Shown: piece by piece, positions 8,030 through 16,231 of the stretch | How the letters are laid out: the number at the start of each line of letters is the position of its first letter | Position numbering within the stretch: position 1 is the first letter of the stretch | Assembly (NCBI GenBank): GCA_947383005.1 | Contig: CANDBT010000016.1 | Location: 1 to 64,000 of the forward strand | Length of the DNA stretch: 64,000 nt | Origin: an uncultured bacterium | Lineage (GTDB): Bacteria; Bacillota; Clostridia; Lachnospirales; Lachnospiraceae | Direction of reading: 5' to 3' | The notes under the pieces: generated by a model | What the model saw: the letters and a program-made list of their open reading frames with translations, nothing else | The model's database searches: none | Told to the model about the DNA's origin: nothing | Position numbers and translations under genes: made by a program

Positions 8030-9313
8030 ATGGTAGCATTGTTATTTATCACTTTCGCAGTATGTTTGGCGGCCGGTGTTCCCGTTGCTTTCAGCCTGGG
8101 TATTTCCTCTCTGGTTTATTTTGTCGGGGAAGGCATGTCCCTGTATATGTTTGCACAGAGGTTTTTTGCGGGCTTGAATTCGTTTACCCTGCTGTGTATC
8201 CCCGGATTCGTGTTCGCCGGCTCCCTGATGAACCAGGGCGGCATTACTGAACGTCTGATTGGCTTTTGTAACAAGATTGTAGGCCATATTACCGGTGGCC
8301 TTTCCATTGCTAATGTAGTGGCTTCCATGCTGTTTGCCGGTATTTCCGGGACAGCCCTGGCAGATACGGTCAGCGTGGGCGGCGTGCTGATTCCGGCGAT
8401 GAAAAAAGACGGATACGATGCGGATTTCTCCTGTGCCGTAACAGCGGCTTCTTCCTGTATCGGCCCCATCATCCCGCCATCCGTCCCCATGATTATGGCG
8501 GCTACCATGACCGGGCTTTCCGTAGCGAAGATGTTTGTGGCCGGTCTTGTCCCCGGCATCCTGATGGGCCTGGGCATGATTTTCGTGTCCTGGTATATCT
8601 CCAAGAAGCGGAACTATCCGAAAGCGGAGAGGCGTGCCACATTGAAAGAAATTTTGTCGTCCGCCAAAGAATCGTTCTTCGCTATTTTGATGACTTTGAT
8701 TATCCTGTCCAGCATCATGGGCGGTATCGTAACTCCTACTGAGGCTTCCATCCTGGCCGTGGTTTACGGGATTTTTGTTGGATTTTTCATATACAAGGAA
8801 CTGACCTTCAAACGCCTGCTTGAGTGCATGAAATCTACCGTTACTTCCAGCGCGGCTATCATGGTCCTGGTAGGTATGGCTAATGTATTTGCTTATATCC
8901 TGACCAAGGAACAGATCCCGCAGATGGTTGCCGACGCGATGCTGGCTCTGACGACGAATAAATATATCATTCTCCTTCTGATCAACATTTTGCTGATTTT
9001 CGTGGGAATGTTTATGGAAACCATCGCTGCTATTCTGATTTTGTTCCCGGTGCTTTTAGGTTTGGTTGTCCAGGTAGGGGTAAGCCCGATTCAGTTTGGC
9101 GTTATGTGCGTGCTGAACCTGGTGCTTGGCCTGTGTACTCCTCCTGTGGGCGTCTGTCTTTTCGCTGCTACCAATATCGGCGAAACCAAGCTGACCGGCG
9201 TGGTGAAAGAGCTGGTGCCTTACCTGATTTCTAATTTTGCCGTATTGTTCCTGGTGACGTATGTCCCGTTCCTCACATCAGGTATTGCCGACCTGATTTT
9301 AGGCGCGTCATAA
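8030..9313 (+). CDS. dctM: TRAP transporter large permease subunit DctM
   Basis: A 427-residue, about 12-helix permease of the ion transporter superfamily. Landmarks include the N-terminal PVAFSLGISS, the GGLSIANVVASMLFAGISGT segment, CIGPIIPPSVPMI, and in the second half FMETIAAILILFPVLLG and GLCTPPVGVCLF. It carries the substrate and the coupling ion across the membrane. It follows dctQ by three bases and precedes uxuA by 50 bp, with a GGAGG site for uxuA in that gap. Confidence 0.95.
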   Translation: MVALLFITFAVCLAAGVPVAFSLGISSLVYFVGEGMSLYMFAQRFFAGLNSFTLLCIPGFVFAGSLMNQGGITERLIGFCNKIVGHITGGLSIANVVASMLFAGISGTALADTVSVGGVLIPAMKKDGYDADFSCAVTAASSCIGPIIPPSVPMIMAATMTGLSVAKMFVAGLVPGILMGLGMIFVSWYISKKRNYPKAERRATLKEILSSAKESFFAILMTLIILSSIMGGIVTPTEASILAVVYGIFVGFFIYKELTFKRLLECMKSTVTSSAAIMVLVGMANVFAYILTKEQIPQMVADAMLALTTNKYIILLLINILLIFVGMFMETIAAILILFPVLLGLVVQVGVSPIQFGVMCVLNLVLGLCTPPVGVCLFAATNIGETKLTGVVKELVPYLISNFAVLFLVTYVPFLTSGIADLILGAS

Positions 9314-9363
9314 ATCTGGTTACCCGATAATTGCTTTTATCTTTATATATGGAGGAAATTATA

Positions 9364-10443
9364 ATGAAAATGACATTCCGTTGGTTTGGTGAAAACAGCG
9401 ATTCCGTGAAGTTAAGCCAGATCAAGCAAATTCCCGGTATGACTGGCCTGATGGGCTTTTTGGATTACAAAGCCGCAGGAGAAGTGTGGACGGAAGAGGA
9501 AATCAAAAGCTATATTGACCAGGTGCATGCGGCTGGGCTTGAGTGTGAAGTTATTGAGAGCGTAAACGTACACGAAGACATTAAAATGGGTCTTCCTACC
9601 CGTGACCAGTATATTGAAAATTACAATATTACGATCCGCAACTTGGCGAAATATGGGGTAAAGGTGATCATTTACAATTTTATGCCGGTATTTGACTGGC
9701 TTCGTACGGATCTGGCTCATCCCATTCCCGAGGACGGTTCCAACAGCCTTTACTTTGACGAGAAGGATTTAGGGACGATGGGACCTTTGGAGATTGTGAG
9801 GAAGACCGCGGCTGACAGCAATGGCTTCAGCCTTCCGGGCTGGGAACCGGAGCGTCTGGCAGAGCTTGAAAATACGTTAAAGCAGTATGAGGGGATGACC
9901 CCGGATAAGCTTCGGGAGAATTACAAATATTTCCTGGATGCGGTTATTCCGGTATGCGAAGAGGTTGGTATCCGCATGGCCTGCCATCCGGACGATCCGG
10001 CATGGCCGATTTTCGGGCTTCCGCGGATTGCCCACAGCAAAGAGCAGTTTGACCTGATTTGCGGCCTCCATGATTCGCCTGCCAACGCCCTTTGCCTCTG
10101 CACGGGTTCCCTTGGTTCCAATGAAAACAACAATGTCCCGGAGATTATCCGTCATTTTGGAGAAAAGGACCGTATTGCTGCCCTTCATGTGCGCAATGTG
10201 AAATTCCTTGAAGGCTATCATCATTTCCGTGAGGCCAGCCATCTTTCCAAGGATGGCGATTTGGATATGTTTGCGATTATGCAGGCAATCTATGAAACCT
10301 GTCCGGATGCTTATGTCCGTCCTGACCATGGAAGAATGATTTGGGACGAGGTTGGACGTCCTGGCTATGGCCTTTATGACCGGGCTCTTGGTGCAACGTA
10401 TTTGAACGGCTTATGGGAAGCTATTGACCGGCTATCGAAATAA
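9364..10443 (+). CDS. uxuA: Mannonate dehydratase UxuA
   Basis: A 359-residue enzyme that removes water from D-mannonate to give 2-keto-3-deoxy-D-gluconate. It has the N-terminal [15 protein letters not shown] and [16 protein letters not shown] typical of UxuA, the metal and substrate residues in [33 protein letters not shown] and the terminal [13 protein letters not shown]. Length matches the family. ATG 9364 follows GGAGGAAATTATA; the frame open from 9331 is not preferred. With uxuB downstream it gives the two enzymes that turn D-fructuronate into KDG; the kinase and aldolase that would finish the route are not in this window. Confidence 0.95.
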   Translation: MKMTFRWFGENSDSVKLSQIKQIPGMTGLMGFLDYKAAGEVWTEEEIKSYIDQVHAAGLECEVIESVNVHEDIKMGLPTRDQYIENYNITIRNLAKYGVKVIIYNFMPVFDWLRTDLAHPIPEDGSNSLYFDEKDLGTMGPLEIVRKTAADSNGFSLPGWEPERLAELENTLKQYEGMTPDKLRENYKYFLDAVIPVCEEVGIRMACHPDDPAWPIFGLPRIAHSKEQFDLICGLHDSPANALCLCTGSLGSNENNNVPEIIRHFGEKDRIAALHVRNVKFLEGYHHFREASHLSKDGDLDMFAIMQAIYETCPDAYVRPDHGRMIWDEVGRPGYGLYDRALGATYLNGLWEAIDRLSK

Positions 10444-10465
10444 TGGTAACTGTTGCAAATAATGG

Positions 10466-10846
10466 ATAACTGTTCAGATGGCGGGGAATTCGGCATGGAT
10501 TTTGGCATGGATTTTGGGCGTCAAGTCGGACTCTTTTCATGCACAGGCCCGCACAGAGGAATATGCCGTTAAAGCGGCGTGCGGGCCGCGCGGCGAGCAG
10601 GGGAGATGGCTTTTCCTTACTCAATTGCACACGGGCGCCCAAAGGAAGATGCCAGCTATAGCTGGGGAGGGCGCCTGGCGCGGCGGGGTAGGGAGGGAAG
10701 CTTCCCCTACTCAATTGCGCAGCCCTATGCAGAGGAAGTATGTTGCAGAAGCGGCGCATGGAGCGTGCGGCGAATAGGGGAAGATGGTTCTTCCCTGCCC
10801 GATTTCGGCTCAGACGGGCAAGGAGACTCCCCGTCTGAATGGTTAT
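10466..10846. repeat. GTAACAG-type palindromic element between uxuA and uxuB (A-family)
   Basis: The ends form an imperfect inverted repeat: ATAACTGTTCAGATGGCGGG on the left, CCCCGTCTGAATGGTTAT on the right. Between them are two diverged direct copies of an about 88-bp segment (roughly 10541-10627 and 10717-10806), each beginning near a GCAGAGGAA-like motif and ending near a CTTCCCT-like motif. Open frames here are artefacts of the GC-rich repeat. Related ends occur at 51813-51963 and 63305-63360. Confidence 0.6.
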
Positions 10847-10865
10847 AAGAATTTGGAGGGAAAAA

Positions 10866-12488
10866 ATGAAACTGACATTAAAGGGAATACAAGATGCGGC
10901 TGCCTGGAAGGCGGCAGATATTACTCTTCCTTCTTATGATGTGGAAAAAATTGCGGCTGATACAAAAGAGGCTCCTGTGTGGGTGCATTTCGGTGCTGGA
11001 AATATTTTCCGTATATTTATCGGCGGACTGGCGGACCGGCTTATCAGCCAGGGTGAAATGGACAAGGGTATTACCTGTGTAGAAACTTTTGATTTTGACG
11101 TAATTGACAAGATTTATAAGCCTTATGACAATCTGGTGTTAGCTGTTACATTAAAAGCTGATGCTTCCACGGAAAAACAGGTTATCGGTTCCCTGACCGA
11201 AGCGATCAAGGCTATTTCTGCCGATGATGCGGAGTGGGGGCGTTTGAAAGAAATATTCACTTATCCTGGTCTCCAGATGATTTCTTTTACGATTACGGAA
11301 AAGGGATATGCGCTTAGGGGCGCTGACGGGGCATTCTTCCCCTTCATCCAGGCGGATATTGACAATGGCCCGGGTAAGGCTGTGTCGGCTATGGCGGTTG
11401 TCTGCTCCCTGCTTTGGGAACGCTATCGTGCCGGCAAGCTTCCGCTGGCGGTGGTTTCTATGGACAATTGTTCCCATAACGGAGAAAAGCTTCAAAGCTC
11501 TATCCTTACCATGGCGGAGGAATGGGAAAAGAAAGGTTTTGTGGAAGCAGGCTTTATCGATTATCTGAAAGACGAGGAGCAGGTATCCTTCCCCTGGTCC
11601 ATGATTGATAAGATTACACCAAGACCTGCAGATTCTGTCTGCGCGGAGCTGAAAAAGCTGGGCGTGGAGGATATGGATCCGGTGATTACATCCAAAAGAA
11701 CCTATATTGCTCCTTTCGTCAACGCAGAAGGTCCTCAGTATCTGGTGATTGAAAATAAATTCCCCAATGGGCGTCCGGCTCTCGAAAAAGCCGGGGTCTA
11801 TATGACCGACCGAGATACCGTCAATAAGGTGGAACGGATGAAAGTGACGACTTGCTTGAATCCGCTGCATACGGCTCTTGCTGTATACGGATGTGTGCTG
11901 GGTTATACTTTAATCGCTGATGAGATGAAAGATCCTGAGCTGAACAGGTTGGTTCACGAGATCGGGCCTGTGGAAGGAATGCCGGTAGTAACCGACCCAG
12001 GTATTCTTTCACCTCAGGCGTTTGTAGATGAAGTGATTCAGGTGAGGATTCCCAATCCCTTTATGCCGGATGCGCCTCAGCGTATCGCAACCGATACTTC
12101 CCAGAAGGTAGGTATCCGCTATGGGGAGACGATCAAAGCTTATGTGGCAAAATACGGTGACGCGAAAAAACTGAAAGCGATTCCGCTGGCTATTGCCGGA
12201 TGGTGCAGGTATCTTCTGGCTGTAGATGATAAGGGAGAAGCGTTTGAGCTTTCCGCAGATCCGATGATTCCGGAATTGACCAAAAAGCTGGAAGGGATTG
12301 AAGTCGGAAAACCGGAAACGTATAAAGGCCAATTAAAAGAGATTCTTTCCAATGCCAATATTTTTGGGATTGATTTGTATGAAGCCGGTATTGGGGAGAA
12401 GATTGAGGAAATGTTTGTGGAAGAAATTGCCGGCCCCGGAGCGGTGAGGGCAGTTTTGAAGAAATATATTACAGGAACCACTGCGTGA
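10866..12488 (+). CDS. uxuB: Fructuronate reductase / mannitol dehydrogenase family (UxuB)
   Basis: A 540-residue long-chain polyol dehydrogenase that should interconvert D-fructuronate and D-mannonate with NAD(H). The N-terminal Rossmann region has VWVHFGAGNIFRIFIGGL (about residues 39-56). Later segments typical of the family are VVSMDNCSHNGEKL, TYIAPFVNAEG and CLNPLHTALAVYGC. Start ATG 10866 has TTTGGAGGG before it. The extreme C-terminus is odd: the last six residues (ITGTTA) and the TGA stop are read from the first unit of a 95-bp repeat that begins at 12466. It is the last gene of the TRAP-uxuA operon. A mannitol or other polyol substrate is possible, but its neighbour uxuA favours fructuronate. 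Confidence 0.9.
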   Translation: MKLTLKGIQDAAAWKAADITLPSYDVEKIAADTKEAPVWVHFGAGNIFRIFIGGLADRLISQGEMDKGITCVETFDFDVIDKIYKPYDNLVLAVTLKADASTEKQVIGSLTEAIKAISADDAEWGRLKEIFTYPGLQMISFTITEKGYALRGADGAFFPFIQADIDNGPGKAVSAMAVVCSLLWERYRAGKLPLAVVSMDNCSHNGEKLQSSILTMAEEWEKKGFVEAGFIDYLKDEEQVSFPWSMIDKITPRPADSVCAELKKLGVEDMDPVITSKRTYIAPFVNAEGPQYLVIENKFPNGRPALEKAGVYMTDRDTVNKVERMKVTTCLNPLHTALAVYGCVLGYTLIADEMKDPELNRLVHEIGPVEGMPVVTDPGILSPQAFVDEVIQVRIPNPFMPDAPQRIATDTSQKVGIRYGETIKAYVAKYGDAKKLKAIPLAIAGWCRYLLAVDDKGEAFELSADPMIPELTKKLEGIEVGKPETYKGQLKEILSNANIFGIDLYEAGIGEKIEEMFVEEIAGPGAVRAVLKKYITGTTA

Positions 12489-12652
12489 ACCCTGTAATCG
12501 GATTTACGGCGCAAAGGACGCGCCTTTTATCGGAAATCGCTGTGCAATTTCCGATAAGTTATATTACAGGAACCACTGCGTGAACCCTGTAATCGATTTG
12601 CGGCGCAAAGGACGCGCCTTTTATCAAAATTTGCTTCGCAAATTTTGATAAG
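12466..12652. repeat. 95-bp three-hairpin repeat, two units, reverse orientation (locus 2)
   Basis: Two 95-bp units in the opposite orientation to locus 1, starting at 12466 and 12561. The first overlaps the 3' end of uxuB. The units differ from each other mainly in the second hairpin: one has a GGAAAT-type stem, the other TTATCAAAATTTGC with its exact complement, so changes on one arm are matched on the other. The ATTACAGG hairpin could also act as a terminator for uxuB. Confidence 0.85.
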
Positions 12653-12679
12653 CTACATTACCGCCTAACTAATAAACAA

Positions 12680-12725
12680 AGCCATGTTCTGCTGGAAATA
12701 CAGAAGAGCATGGCTCTGTTCTTTT
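12680..12725 (+). terminator. Terminator downstream of uxuB and its repeat
   Basis: AGCCATGTTCTGCTG (12680-12694) pairs with CAGAAGAGCATGGCT (12701-12715) with one or two mismatches, followed by CTGTTCTTTT. The rest of the gap to 12811 shows no feature. Confidence 0.75.
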
Positions 12726-12811
12726 GGGGGCCAAAGGGTACGTTCCGGAAAAAGTTTCCCTGGATTGGTAACCGCCCGGACGGCAGTTTTAGCTTGCGCC
12801 AGGAGGCACCC

Positions 12812-13831
12812 TTACTTCACGGAATATGTATAGCGGTTGCCATCTATTTTAAAAGAAACCGTCACCTGTTCACCGTTCGTTTCCAGTTCCTCGGGAACCT
12901 GGAAGATGTAGTGGATATATTCCGTACACAGCGGGAGGACAACTGCCACATTGGAATAATCCTCAAACATACTTCTGTTGCTCAGTTCTGTCACACTGAC
13001 TGCTGCTTCTGCCTGATCCAGATCGGCAGAGACAGCTTTGCCGGCATCTATCTTCTGTGATGCTCTGTTCGTATAGGCAACGCAGAAATCCAGGAAGGTC
13101 TTTCCGTCCTCAGCTTCATAAAAGTTATAGGCGGTGCCTGGTGACAGTGGCGCTACCTTTTTCGTGAATACCGCATGTTCCACATAGAATTCCGCATTGT
13201 CCGTGACCACCACATCTTCGGGTCCGACCTCCCCGGATGTCTCGTCAGAAACACTGGCGCTCCCGCTGGCAGGGACAACCCCCTTCTCGCCTTCCCTTAC
13301 AATAACGCGGTATTCGTTTTCACGTATGTTCATATTCAGTTCCACCATACGGCTGCTATCCTGCACCTCTCTCGGCACAAGGAAAAAGTAATGGATCTGC
13401 ATGCTGTCCGAAGGTTCCATGTCAAACCAGTGTGCCGGAGATGAAAACAGGCCATCCTCGTCTGTCACCGTGTCATTGCCGCCATATTCATACATCCCGG
13501 AATAAATCAGCTTTCCCCCCATGACATTACTTGCATTGACGGTATAATCGGTAAGGTTCTGGAAGGTGATACAAAACTCCGCGTATGTCTTGCCCGCATC
13601 GGCTTCATAATAAAGTTCCGGGTGATCGGATATGGTCACATAGTCCACATGGAACTGGCATTCACCGTCAATCGTTACTGTCTCCCCTTCTGCCAGTAGC
13701 GGCGCATCGCTTTCCGGGAGAAGGGCCTGGGTCTGGGATGGGGACTCTTTCGTCGGGGCGCTGCTTCCTGAACATCCCGTAAGGGAAAAAGCGAGCAGGA
13801 TTATGGCGGCAAGTGGTAAGTGTTTTTTCAT
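12812..13831 (-). CDS. Hypothetical lipoprotein with two related halves
   Basis: A 339-residue lipoprotein of unknown function. The signal peptide ends at the lipobox cysteine in FSLTGCSGSS (about residue 20). The mature part seems to hold two similar beta-rich modules: each begins with a 'cxF/xVDYV or FYVEHAVF' strand, then the phrase YYEADAGKTYAEFCITFQN or FYEAEDGKTFLDFCVAYTN, and ends with a hydrophobic strand before QIHYFFLVPRE or YIHYIFQVPEE. This internal duplication resembles DUF4352/TEF-type ligand folds, though I do not assign one. The start at 13831 is set by AAAAAGGAG; the longer frame upstream lacks a ribosome site. It appears monocistronic. Confidence 0.75.
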   Translation of the reverse strand: MKKHLPLAAIILLAFSLTGCSGSSAPTKESPSQTQALLPESDAPLLAEGETVTIDGECQFHVDYVTISDHPELYYEADAGKTYAEFCITFQNLTDYTVNASNVMGGKLIYSGMYEYGGNDTVTDEDGLFSSPAHWFDMEPSDSMQIHYFFLVPREVQDSSRMVELNMNIRENEYRVIVREGEKGVVPASGSASVSDETSGEVGPEDVVVTDNAEFYVEHAVFTKKVAPLSPGTAYNFYEAEDGKTFLDFCVAYTNRASQKIDAGKAVSADLDQAEAAVSVTELSNRSMFEDYSNVAVVLPLCTEYIHYIFQVPEELETNGEQVTVSFKIDGNRYTYSVK

Positions 13832-14110
13832 TGTTCGGTTCTCCTTTTTGTAATTCATTTTCACATTCTTAAAAAACACATGGCATGTCATATATTGTAA
13901 ATTTGCAAACATATCCCCTTTGGGTTTGCATGGGCATGGACGAAGCTGATATTGACGTAGCCGCAAATGTAGAACAACGTTCATTGTTTCCACATTGGGA
14001 AACAGCCTGTTGTTTTTCTGCTGTGACGAACAGTAAGAAAGTTTGGAAATAAAAATTAAGCTAAGTTATCCATCAGTAGTTGAACAGAAAGAAATTGCAA
14101 ATACCAATCC

Positions 14111-14677
14111 TCACCCAACTTTTTCAGATTGTGTAGAATTTTCTATTTTCCCCCGATTGTTCAAAGATATATTAATCAGTCCTTGAATTACTTTAAGCGC
14201 CCTTTTTGACGCTAAGATATTGGTCACCGTATCTTCCAATTCGTTTTTAGTTTGTATTTCAAAAACGTACTCCGCATTTTCTTTCTTAAATATCTCATCT
14301 GCAAGCCCTTGTTCAAGAACAATTTTTACAGGATAGCCCCCTAATCCATATTCAAAAAACATTATCCTAAATTTATAGTTAGGAAGCTTAGACGATGTTA
14401 AGTAGAATTCAAATTTAAATAGTTGATAACCGATTTCTCTAAGGTCATTTTGAATATCATACTTTTGTGATGTTCCAAGAGCTGCAACTAAAGATGCCAT
14501 TCCGTTTAAAGTATTATAAGATTCTATTGGACTATCATATTCGTTTACAATCCCTTTCACAAGGCCATTTGTAACGGATTCGAGTTGAGTTCCTATTTCG
14601 GCGATAGTAATATCCGGGTTCGTTAAAGCTGAAACATCAAATTTAAGTTTGCTTTTTATATCCAATCTTTCGCTCAT
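14111..14677 (-). CDS. Hypothetical protein, coupled to a small upstream ORF
   Basis: A 188-residue, lower-GC protein that I do not recognise. It is soluble, mixed alpha/beta, with a conserved-looking centre (YKFRIMFFEYGLGGYPVKIV, then ADEIFKKENAEYVFEIQTKN) and a charged C-terminal tail. Its ATG overlaps the stop of a 55-codon ORF at 14674-14841 (ATGA junction), and an AGAGGG site lies before it, so translation is probably coupled. Its AT-rich composition differs from the flanking lipoprotein and DegV genes, which suggests later arrival. Function cannot be inferred. Confidence 0.6.
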   Translation of the reverse strand: MSERLDIKSKLKFDVSALTNPDITIAEIGTQLESVTNGLVKGIVNEYDSPIESYNTLNGMASLVAALGTSQKYDIQNDLREIGYQLFKFEFYLTSSKLPNYKFRIMFFEYGLGGYPVKIVLEQGLADEIFKKENAEYVFEIQTKNELEDTVTNILASKRALKVIQGLINISLNNRGKIENSTQSEKVG

Positions 14678-14841
14678 GATTGACCCTCTTGTTTGATGGG
14701 ATTGTTCAAATTCTTGCTCAGCTCCTTCTGCTCAATGAGAACCCTCGTGGTCGGTATTGTCCCGTCGATGAAGCTGATGTGGTTCAAATGCACCTGCATC
14801 TTTCCAGTTGGTTGCAAAACTTTTGGCGGTCTATTTCTCAT
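14674..14841 (-). CDS. Small ORF (55 aa) overlapping the next gene
   Basis: Reads MRNRPPKVLQPTGKMQVHLN at its start and ends NNPIKQEGQS. The stop codon overlaps the ATG of the 188-residue gene by the classic ATGA arrangement, and the two probably form one operon. It contains a VHLNHISFIDGTIPTTRVLI segment that looks protein-like rather than random. No strong ribosome site precedes its ATG, so the true start could differ or the ORF could be the remnant of a longer gene; the frame is open upstream for about 14 codons. Function unknown. Confidence 0.45.
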   Translation of the reverse strand: MRNRPPKVLQPTGKMQVHLNHISFIDGTIPTTRVLIEQKELSKNLNNPIKQEGQS

Positions 14842-14997
14842 TTTAACATATAGGACAGAGGATTTCCATAGTGGCTCCAGAATTTTTTAAGAAAGCCGTT
14901 ACTATTCATAGGGTAGATGTGAACCGTAACAGAATGCTTCTTAACAAAAACTTAACATTTTCTTGAATATTTTTTACTGTTGTTCTATAATAGGATA

Positions 14998-15249
14998 AAA
15001 GGCACAGCTTTTCGTGCCGTAAATCCGATTACAGGATTCGCGAAGCGGTTCCTGTAATATAACTTATCGGAAATTGCGAAGTAATTTCCGATAAAAGGCG
15101 CGTCTTTTGCGCCGTAAATCCGATTACAGGATTCGCGAAGCGGTTCCTGTAATATAACTTATCGGAAATTGCGAAGTAATTTCCGATAAAAGGCGCGTCT
15201 TTTGCGCCGTAAATCCGATTACAGGATTCGCGAAGCGGTTCCTGTAATA
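14998..15249. repeat. 95-bp three-hairpin repeat, about 2.6 units (locus 3)
   Basis: One partial unit (14998-15059) and two full units (15060-15154, 15155-15249), same orientation as locus 1. Stems: TTATCGGAAATT with AATTTCCGATAA, ATTACAGGA with TCCTGTAAT, and GGCGC with GCGCC. In the partial unit the last stem is GGCAC with GTGCC, so both arms changed together. It fills the gap before degV; the rest of 14842-14997 holds nothing else I can name. Confidence 0.88.
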
Positions 15250-15300
15250 TAAGCGTAACCGTCCGGACGGTATAAAATTATATTGAGGATGTGGATGTGT

Positions 15301-16191
15301 ATGAAGCGGATAGGAGTGATTACTGACAGCCATAGCAGTATTGGCCGGGAACAGGCAAAGGAGTTGGGAATATTTGTGCTTCCTATGCCTTTTTATATTG
15401 GGGAACAGTGTTATTATGAGGATGTTTCTCTGTCACGGGAGGATTTTTTTGAAAAACTGGATTCCGGGCTGAAAATCGCTACGTCCCAGCCGGTTCCTGC
15501 GCAGGTGACGGCGTTGTGGGATGAGGCGCTCAGCGAGTGCGAACAAGTGCTCTATATTCCGATAAGCAGCGGGCTAAGCGGTTCTTATGCCACGGCTTCG
15601 GCTATGGCGCTTGAGGAGCCTTATAAAGGGCGGGTGTTTGTGGTGGACAGCGGACGGGTCTCTACGCCTCTGCACCGGATGGTTTTGGATGCACTGGAGC
15701 TGATTGAGGAAGGGTATTTGGCCGGGGAAATCCGGGATATCCTGGAAGAGTCCAGAGACAAGATGGTGATTTATGTGGGCGTGCAGACATTAAAGCACTT
15801 AAAGGATGGCGGGCGGATCAGCCCTGCCGTGGCAGTCTTGGGCACCTTGCTTAATATTAAGCCCATTCTTCAGTTTGATGTGGGAACCCTGGATCTTTTC
15901 CGTAAGTGCCGGGGATTGGCAAAAATGAAAAAGATTATGCTGGAAGCAATGCGTTATGATTTGGAAACCCGCTTTAAGAAATGGTATGAGAAAGGGGAAG
16001 TGTATTTGCTGGCAGCATCCAGCGCCCTTGTGGAGGATACGGTGGAATGGGTGAAAGAGATCAGGGATGCGTTTCCCAATATGGATGTGATGTGCGATGA
16101 TTTGTCCCTGGGGGTATCCTGCCACATCGGATTTGGCGGCCTGGGGATAGGATGTTCCTGCCGTCCGTGCCGACCGGGCACTAAAGCGTAA
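15301..16191 (+). CDS. DegV-family fatty-acid-binding protein
   Basis: A 296-residue member of the DegV family, cytosolic proteins that bind a single fatty acid and in Firmicutes can present it to fatty acid kinase. The family's N-terminal KRIGVITDSHSSIGREQAKE and the binding-site segments TSQPVPAQVTALW and PISSGLSGSYATA are clear, as is the later KDGGRISPAVAVLG. The start is chosen at ATG 15301, where the family consensus begins; a frame open six codons upstream includes other start codons. It ends inside a terminator hairpin and converges with the AraC gene. Confidence 0.9.
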   Translation: MKRIGVITDSHSSIGREQAKELGIFVLPMPFYIGEQCYYEDVSLSREDFFEKLDSGLKIATSQPVPAQVTALWDEALSECEQVLYIPISSGLSGSYATASAMALEEPYKGRVFVVDSGRVSTPLHRMVLDALELIEEGYLAGEIRDILEESRDKMVIYVGVQTLKHLKDGGRISPAVAVLGTLLNIKPILQFDVGTLDLFRKCRGLAKMKKIMLEAMRYDLETRFKKWYEKGEVYLLAASSALVEDTVEWVKEIRDAFPNMDVMCDDLSLGVSCHIGFGGLGIGCSCRPCRPGTKA

Positions 16192-16220
16192 CCGTCCAGG
16201 AAATATTTGGACAGTTACGC
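16186..16220. terminator. Terminator hairpin between degV and the AraC gene
   Basis: GCGTAACCGTCCA pairs with TGGACAGTTACGC with one mismatch around a short AT loop. The degV stop codon lies within the left arm. The GTAAC ends resemble the A-family repeats. Confidence 0.6.
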
Positions 16221-16231
16221 ACCCAAGGCAT

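Noticed and set aside
10478-10848. Open reading frames of 89-112 codons between uxuA and uxuB
   Set aside because: They lie wholly within a GC-rich palindromic element with duplicated segments, lack ribosome sites and have low-complexity composition.
13885-14052. A 55-codon plus-strand ORF (MSYIVNLQTYPLWVC...) in the gap beside the lipoprotein gene
   Set aside because: Composition is fairly protein-like but there is no ribosome site or promoter and it overlaps the upstream region of a minus-strand gene; not enough to call.
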